A stretch of DNA of 8,911 nt. It comes from an uncultured Ilumatobacter sp. (lineage in GTDB: Bacteria > Actinomycetota > Acidimicrobiia > Acidimicrobiales > Ilumatobacteraceae). A program made the translations under genes and the position numbers. Below, piece by piece: positions 6,514 through 8,911 of this stretch; within the stretch, counting starts at the first letter, position 1; every line of letters begins with the position of its first letter. The notes under the pieces are model-generated. The model saw only the letters and a list, made by a program, of their open reading frames with translations. It was not told the origin of the DNA and did no database searches. The stretch lies in the NCBI GenBank assembly GCA_937891565.1, contig CALAHA010000231.1:1-8911 (forward strand), in the 5' to 3' direction.

Positions 6514-6559
6514 GAGCGCCGCTCAGTTCGTTCGAGGCCGAAACGGCGCGAACGAGTTG
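6514..6559 (-). terminator. Tandem stem-loops downstream of the NlpC/P60 gene
   Basis: The main hairpin spans 6524-6559: CAGTTCGTTCG pairs with CGAACGAGTTG (11 pairs, two of them G.T), then an AG/G bulge, then GCCG-AAA-CGGC. A second small hairpin, GAGC-GCC-GCTC, spans 6514-6524 and shares one base. They begin 55 nt past the NlpC/P60 stop on the - strand and lie upstream of the phosphotransferase promoter. There is no T-run, so this would be a U-tail-less terminator or an mRNA 3'-end structure. Confidence 0.5.
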
Positions 6560-6614
6560 ATCGTCACCGATGAGAGTTGCGAGGCGATGCAGGGCTTGAG
6601 CGACGTGGCGTCGT

Positions 6615-7802
6615 TCAGCCGGGACGGCCGACGCCGACGACCTTGTTCCAGTTCACCGAAGCGATATTCACGACGGTGCCCGTGTTCGGCGCATGGACCT
6701 GCTGGCCATTGCCGAGATACACGCTGACGTGGCTAATCGGGCTGTAGAAGAATATTAGGTCGCCCGGCTGCGCAGCACCCTTGCTGACATGCGGGATCGA
6801 CGCGTACTGCGCACGGGACTGGTGCGGCAGGTAAACGCCAGCCTGGGCCCAGGCGTACTTGGTGAGCCCGGAGCAATCGAACGAGACCCCGGGATTCGAG
6901 GTGGCGTAGCGGTACGGGACGCCCTGCTGGCTGAGCGCCGCATTCACGGCCGCGCCCGCACGTGATGAAACCGGAGGAGGAGCAGCGACAGGTGGCGCTG
7001 GCGTGACGGTTGGGCTTGAGCCACCGCCCGAGTTGCTGTTACCCCCGCTATTGGTCGGTGCCGAGGACGAGTCGCCGCCGTTCGAAGCAGGCGTCGAAGA
7101 CCCGCCAGAGTTATTGTTGTTGGCTGCAGCAACTTGTATTTCGTATTCGGCGCGAACACGGGCAGCAGCTTCAGCAGCGCGGCGCGCTTCTTCTTCTTGG
7201 ATGACCTGGCCGAGCTTGGCTTCGGCGTCGGCTCGGGCCTGGGTGTATTCAGAAGTGAGCTCGTCGGTGCGAGCTTGAGAGTCTGCGAGATCCTTGGCGA
7301 GTTGCTCGGCCTGTGTGCGCTTGCGGCCGAGATCGGCGCGCTCCTCTTCAAGGTCGGCAACAATTGCGTTCAGTTCGTCGGTCGTGACGGTGCCGGCGCT
7401 GAGAGCGACACGAGCGAGTTCGTCGCGCTGCATAATCGCATTGAGATCGGAAGTGTCTTCGAACAGCGGTCCGAGTGGAGTGGACCCGGCACCGACGAAC
7501 GAGCGGATTGCCATCTCCCCCAGGTCTCCACGCAAATCAACGATTTCGGCTTCCTGAGCAGCGACGCGAGCTTCGGATTCCACAATCTCGCTGTCGAGCG
7601 CAGCTTTTGTGTCGACGGCAAGCACGTATTCCTCGCCGATCCGGCGGGCGTTTTCTTCGAGACGTTCGAGCTCGTCAACGATGTCTTCGACTCGTCCACG
7701 CTGCACATCGACCGGGCTGGCGTACGAAACGGTCGGCGTGAAGGCCGGCACCAGCAAGGCCGTGGCCGCGGCAATGGGAAGAACTCGGAGTAGTTGCTTC
7801 AT
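6615..7802 (-). CDS. Secreted NlpC/P60 peptidoglycan endopeptidase with coiled-coil domain
   Basis: A 395-residue exported cell-wall hydrolase that cuts peptide stems of peptidoglycan, probably at daughter-cell separation, by analogy with RipA/PcsB-type proteins. From ATG 7802 the order is: signal peptide MKQLLRVLPIAAATALLVPA to about residue 28 (cleavage probably after VSYA); a long coiled coil (about 33-222) interrupted by AIRSFVGAGSTPLGPLF (98-114), which resembles the hinge in PcsB-like autoinhibitory coiled coils; a low-complexity Asn/Gly/Ser then Pro/Val/Thr linker (about 227-280); and the NlpC/P60 domain (about 282-395) with C310 in FDCSGL, H358 in ISHVSVYLG and H370 in QQVHAPN as the third polar residue. 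The catalytic set is intact. The frame is open upstream to 8021, but the signal peptide fixes the start, and the upstream part overlaps guaA on the same strand. It has its own candidate promoter. Confidence 0.93.
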   Translation of the reverse strand: MKQLLRVLPIAAATALLVPAFTPTVSYASPVDVQRGRVEDIVDELERLEENARRIGEEYVLAVDTKAALDSEIVESEARVAAQEAEIVDLRGDLGEMAIRSFVGAGSTPLGPLFEDTSDLNAIMQRDELARVALSAGTVTTDELNAIVADLEEERADLGRKRTQAEQLAKDLADSQARTDELTSEYTQARADAEAKLGQVIQEEEARRAAEAAARVRAEYEIQVAAANNNNSGGSSTPASNGGDSSSAPTNSGGNSNSGGGSSPTVTPAPPVAAPPPVSSRAGAAVNAALSQQGVPYRYATSNPGVSFDCSGLTKYAWAQAGVYLPHQSRAQYASIPHVSKGAAQPGDLIFFYSPISHVSVYLGNGQQVHAPNTGTVVNIASVNWNKVVGVGRPG

Positions 7803-7815
7803 AAGAACCGTCTGA

Positions 7816-7845
7816 ATCCTAGCGAATATGACGATCATGTTGCGA
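7816..7845 (-). promoter_or_regulatory. Candidate promoter of the NlpC/P60 gene
   Basis: On the - strand, TAGGAT (7821-7816) matches the actinobacterial vegetative -10 form well. TCGCAA (7845-7840), 18 nt upstream, is a poor -35. The box ends 13 nt before the ATG, giving a very short leader of about 6-8 nt; no clear Shine-Dalgarno is seen, only a weak ACGG. Confidence 0.4.
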
Positions 7846-7869
7846 AATCGGAACGAAAGTTCACACAGT

Positions 7870-7885
7870 GCGCTCGGTCGAGCGC
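7870..7885 (-). terminator. Perfect hairpin between guaA and the NlpC/P60 gene
   Basis: GCGCTC-GGTC-GAGCGC on the + strand: six G-C-rich pairs (seven if the loop is taken as two bases). It is the third of three stem-loops after the guaA stop. The following - strand sequence (ACTGTGTGAACTTTCGTT) is only moderately T-rich. It could be a terminator of guaA without a U-tail, or a structure in the upstream region of the next gene. Confidence 0.45.
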
Positions 7886-7892
7886 CAGCGAG

Positions 7893-7910
7893 TTCGGACG
7901 TCAGTCCGAA
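7893..7910 (-). terminator. Perfect 7-bp hairpin between guaA and the NlpC/P60 gene
   Basis: TTCGGAC-GTCA-GTCCGAA, fully paired with a four-base loop. It lies 7 nt from the 7870-7885 hairpin. On the - strand it is preceded by a pyrimidine stretch (CCCTCTTTC) and followed by CTCGCTG, so there is no classic U-tail. On the opposite strand the sequence after it is purine-rich. Confidence 0.45.
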
Positions 7911-7924
7911 GAAAGAGGGATCGG

Positions 7925-7951
7925 CGACGCAGTCGACGCACGAGCGACGCA
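7925..7951. repeat. Three short direct copies of CGACGCA
   Basis: CGACGCA occurs at 7925-7931, 7934-7940 and 7945-7951, with starts 9 and 11 bases apart (TGCGTCG on the - strand). It lies in the guaA 3' flank. It is either chance in a CG-rich spacer or a short binding-site cluster. Confidence 0.4.
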
Positions 7952-7958
7952 GGAATTC

Positions 7959-7977
7959 GAAGCGACGGAGCCGCTTC
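7959..7977 (-). terminator. Stem-loop immediately after the guaA stop codon
   Basis: GAAGCG, a 7-nt loop, then CGCTTC: a 6-bp perfect stem adjacent to the TGA at 7980-7978. There is no T-run after it. Together with the hairpins at 7893 and 7870 it makes three stem-loops in about 110 nt. Confidence 0.4.
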
Positions 7978-8911
7978 TCACTCCCATTCAATGGTCCCGG
8001 GCGGCTTGCTCGTGATGTCATAGACGACGCGATTGACCCCGTCGACTTCGTTAATAATGCGCTGACTCATCACTTCGAGCGTCTCGTACGGGATGCGTGC
8101 CCAGTCAGCGGTCATTGCATCTTCGCTCGTCACTGCCCGGATGACGATCGGGTTGCCGTAAGTGCGTTCGTCGCCCATCACCCCAACCGAGCGGACGTCG
8201 GCGAGGAGCGCTGCGTAGCTCTGCCAGATCTCGCGCTCGAGGCCCGCCGCTTTCAGTTCTTCGCGAACAATTGCGTCGGCTTCCTGCAGCAGCGCCACGC
8301 GCTCTGGCGTGACCTCACCGATGATCCGGACGCCGAGGCCCGGGCCGGGGAACGGCTGGCGCCAGACCATCTCGTCGGGCAGGCCGAGTTCGGTGCCAAG
8401 CGCACGGACTTCGTCTTTGAAAAGGTCGCGGAGCGGCTCGATCAGTTCGAGCTCCATGTCCTCGGGAAGACCACCGACGTTGTGGTGGCTCTTGATAACA
8501 GCAGCTGTTCCGTCGGCGCCACCCGACTCGATGAGGTCGGGATACAGCGTCCCCTGGACAAGGAACTTTGCTTCGGTGATGCCACCGGTGTGCTTCTCAA
8601 ACACCCGGATAAACCGCTCACCGATGGCTTTGCGCTTTGACTCGGGCTCGGTCAACCCAGCCAACGCCTCGAAGAACGACGGGCCTTCATCAGCATGAAT
8701 CAGCTCGATGCCGAGGTGACGACGGAAGGTATCCACAACCTGAACGCTTTCGTTCTTGCGCATCAGACCAGTGTCGACGTACACGCAGGTCAGCTGCGAA
8801 CCAATCGCCTTATGCACGAGCGCTGCAGCCACCGAGGAGTCGACTCCACCGGACAAACCACAGATCACACGAGCGTCGCCGACGCGTTCGCGGATCAGCG
8901 CCACTTGCTCC
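7978..8911 (-). CDS. guaA: GMP synthase (glutamine-hydrolysing), C-terminal part; 5' truncated
   Basis: GuaA converts XMP to GMP using ATP and ammonia from glutamine, the last step of GMP synthesis; cytosolic. The window holds the ATP-pyrophosphatase domain and the C-terminal XMP-binding/dimerisation domain. The frame is open to the right edge, and the GTG at 8904 is internal (the residues before it read E-Q), so the N-terminal glutamine amidotransferase domain, about 200 residues, lies outside. Key motifs are: the PP-loop SGGVDSS (8853-8833); VYVDTGLMRKNE; QGTLYPDLIES; KSHHNVGGLPEDM; EPLRDLFKDEVR; RQPFPGPGLGVRIIGE; and the C-terminus VVYDITSKPPGTIEWE, which is the standard ending with the conserved KPP/IEWE. 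No residue looks out of place and the length of the visible part is normal. It is separated from the NlpC/P60 gene by 175 nt containing three hairpins, so the two are probably transcribed separately. Confidence 0.97.
   Translation of the reverse strand, partial: EQVALIRERVGDARVICGLSGGVDSSVAAALVHKAIGSQLTCVYVDTGLMRKNESVQVVDTFRRHLGIELIHADEGPSFFEALAGLTEPESKRKAIGERFIRVFEKHTGGITEAKFLVQGTLYPDLIESGGADGTAAVIKSHHNVGGLPEDMELELIEPLRDLFKDEVRALGTELGLPDEMVWRQPFPGPGLGVRIIGEVTPERVALLQEADAIVREELKAAGLEREIWQSYAALLADVRSVGVMGDERTYGNPIVIRAVTSEDAMTADWARIPYETLEVMSQRIINEVDGVNRVVYDITSKPPGTIEWE

Noticed and set aside
6494..6727. Small + strand open frame in and beyond the 6386-6614 spacer
   Set aside because: It runs into the 3' end of the NlpC/P60 gene, lacks a ribosome binding site and has no recognisable motif.
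7803..7977. Possible ydaO (c-di-AMP) riboswitch before the NlpC/P60 gene, as known in other actinobacteria
   Set aside because: The conserved ydaO core, including the GGGGAACC-like stretch, is absent, and the candidate promoter leaves almost no leader.
7803..8021. N-terminal extension of the NlpC/P60 frame into the guaA 3' end
   Set aside because: The signal peptide begins at the ATG at 7802; the extra residues are Arg/Ser-rich with no domain and would hide the signal peptide.

Overview
The window looks like chromosomal DNA of a free-living, high-GC Gram-positive (actinobacterial) organism. Genes are tightly packed, third codon positions are strongly G/C, and GTG starts occur. There is an exported coiled-coil NlpC/P60 wall hydrolase of actinobacterial type, and the acyl-CoA synthetase resembles the FadD19 group of mycobacteria. 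An Acidimicrobiia (Ilumatobacter-like) source is my best guess but is not proven. I see no insertion sequence, phage gene, tRNA, rRNA or CRISPR array, and no gene-free stretch longer than 300 bases.

Layout. Bases 1-4509 read rightward: (1) the 3' part of a subtype-III amidohydrolase (MTA/SAH- or chloro-hydrolase/deaminase-like); (2) a fold-type-IV PLP aminotransferase-like protein; (3) a small sulfotransferase-like P-loop protein whose GTG start overlaps the aminotransferase stop (GTGA), so the two are probably made together; (4) an AMP-forming acyl-CoA synthetase. Bases 4521-4551 form a strong stem-loop between convergent genes, probably a shared terminator. Bases 4558-6385 read leftward: an APH/ACAD10-type phosphotransferase followed 7 nt later by a dienelactone hydrolase-family protein, clearly one operon. 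Bases 6615-7802 (leftward) encode a secreted NlpC/P60 endopeptidase. Bases 7978-8911 (leftward) are the C-terminal two thirds of GMP synthase, GuaA, running off the right edge.

How they fit together. GuaA and the NlpC/P60 protein are housekeeping functions (GMP synthesis and cell-wall splitting). The rest looks catabolic or peripheral: activation of an acyl substrate to its CoA ester, ester/lactone hydrolysis, an orphan small-molecule kinase-like enzyme, and an aminotransferase/sulfotransferase pair of unknown substrate. No complete known pathway can be assembled from these genes alone.

Most interesting points: the aminotransferase-like protein has Thr where typical fold-type-IV enzymes have the Glu that contacts the PLP ring nitrogen, and it is translationally coupled to an unusual sulfotransferase-like protein; two genes show a TANNNT-N6-start-codon arrangement suggesting leaderless transcripts; and three intergenic regions carry clear stem-loops, one with a GGGGTCAGGCCCC core that could be a dispersed repeat. 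I did not find a convincing wholly new multi-gene system.
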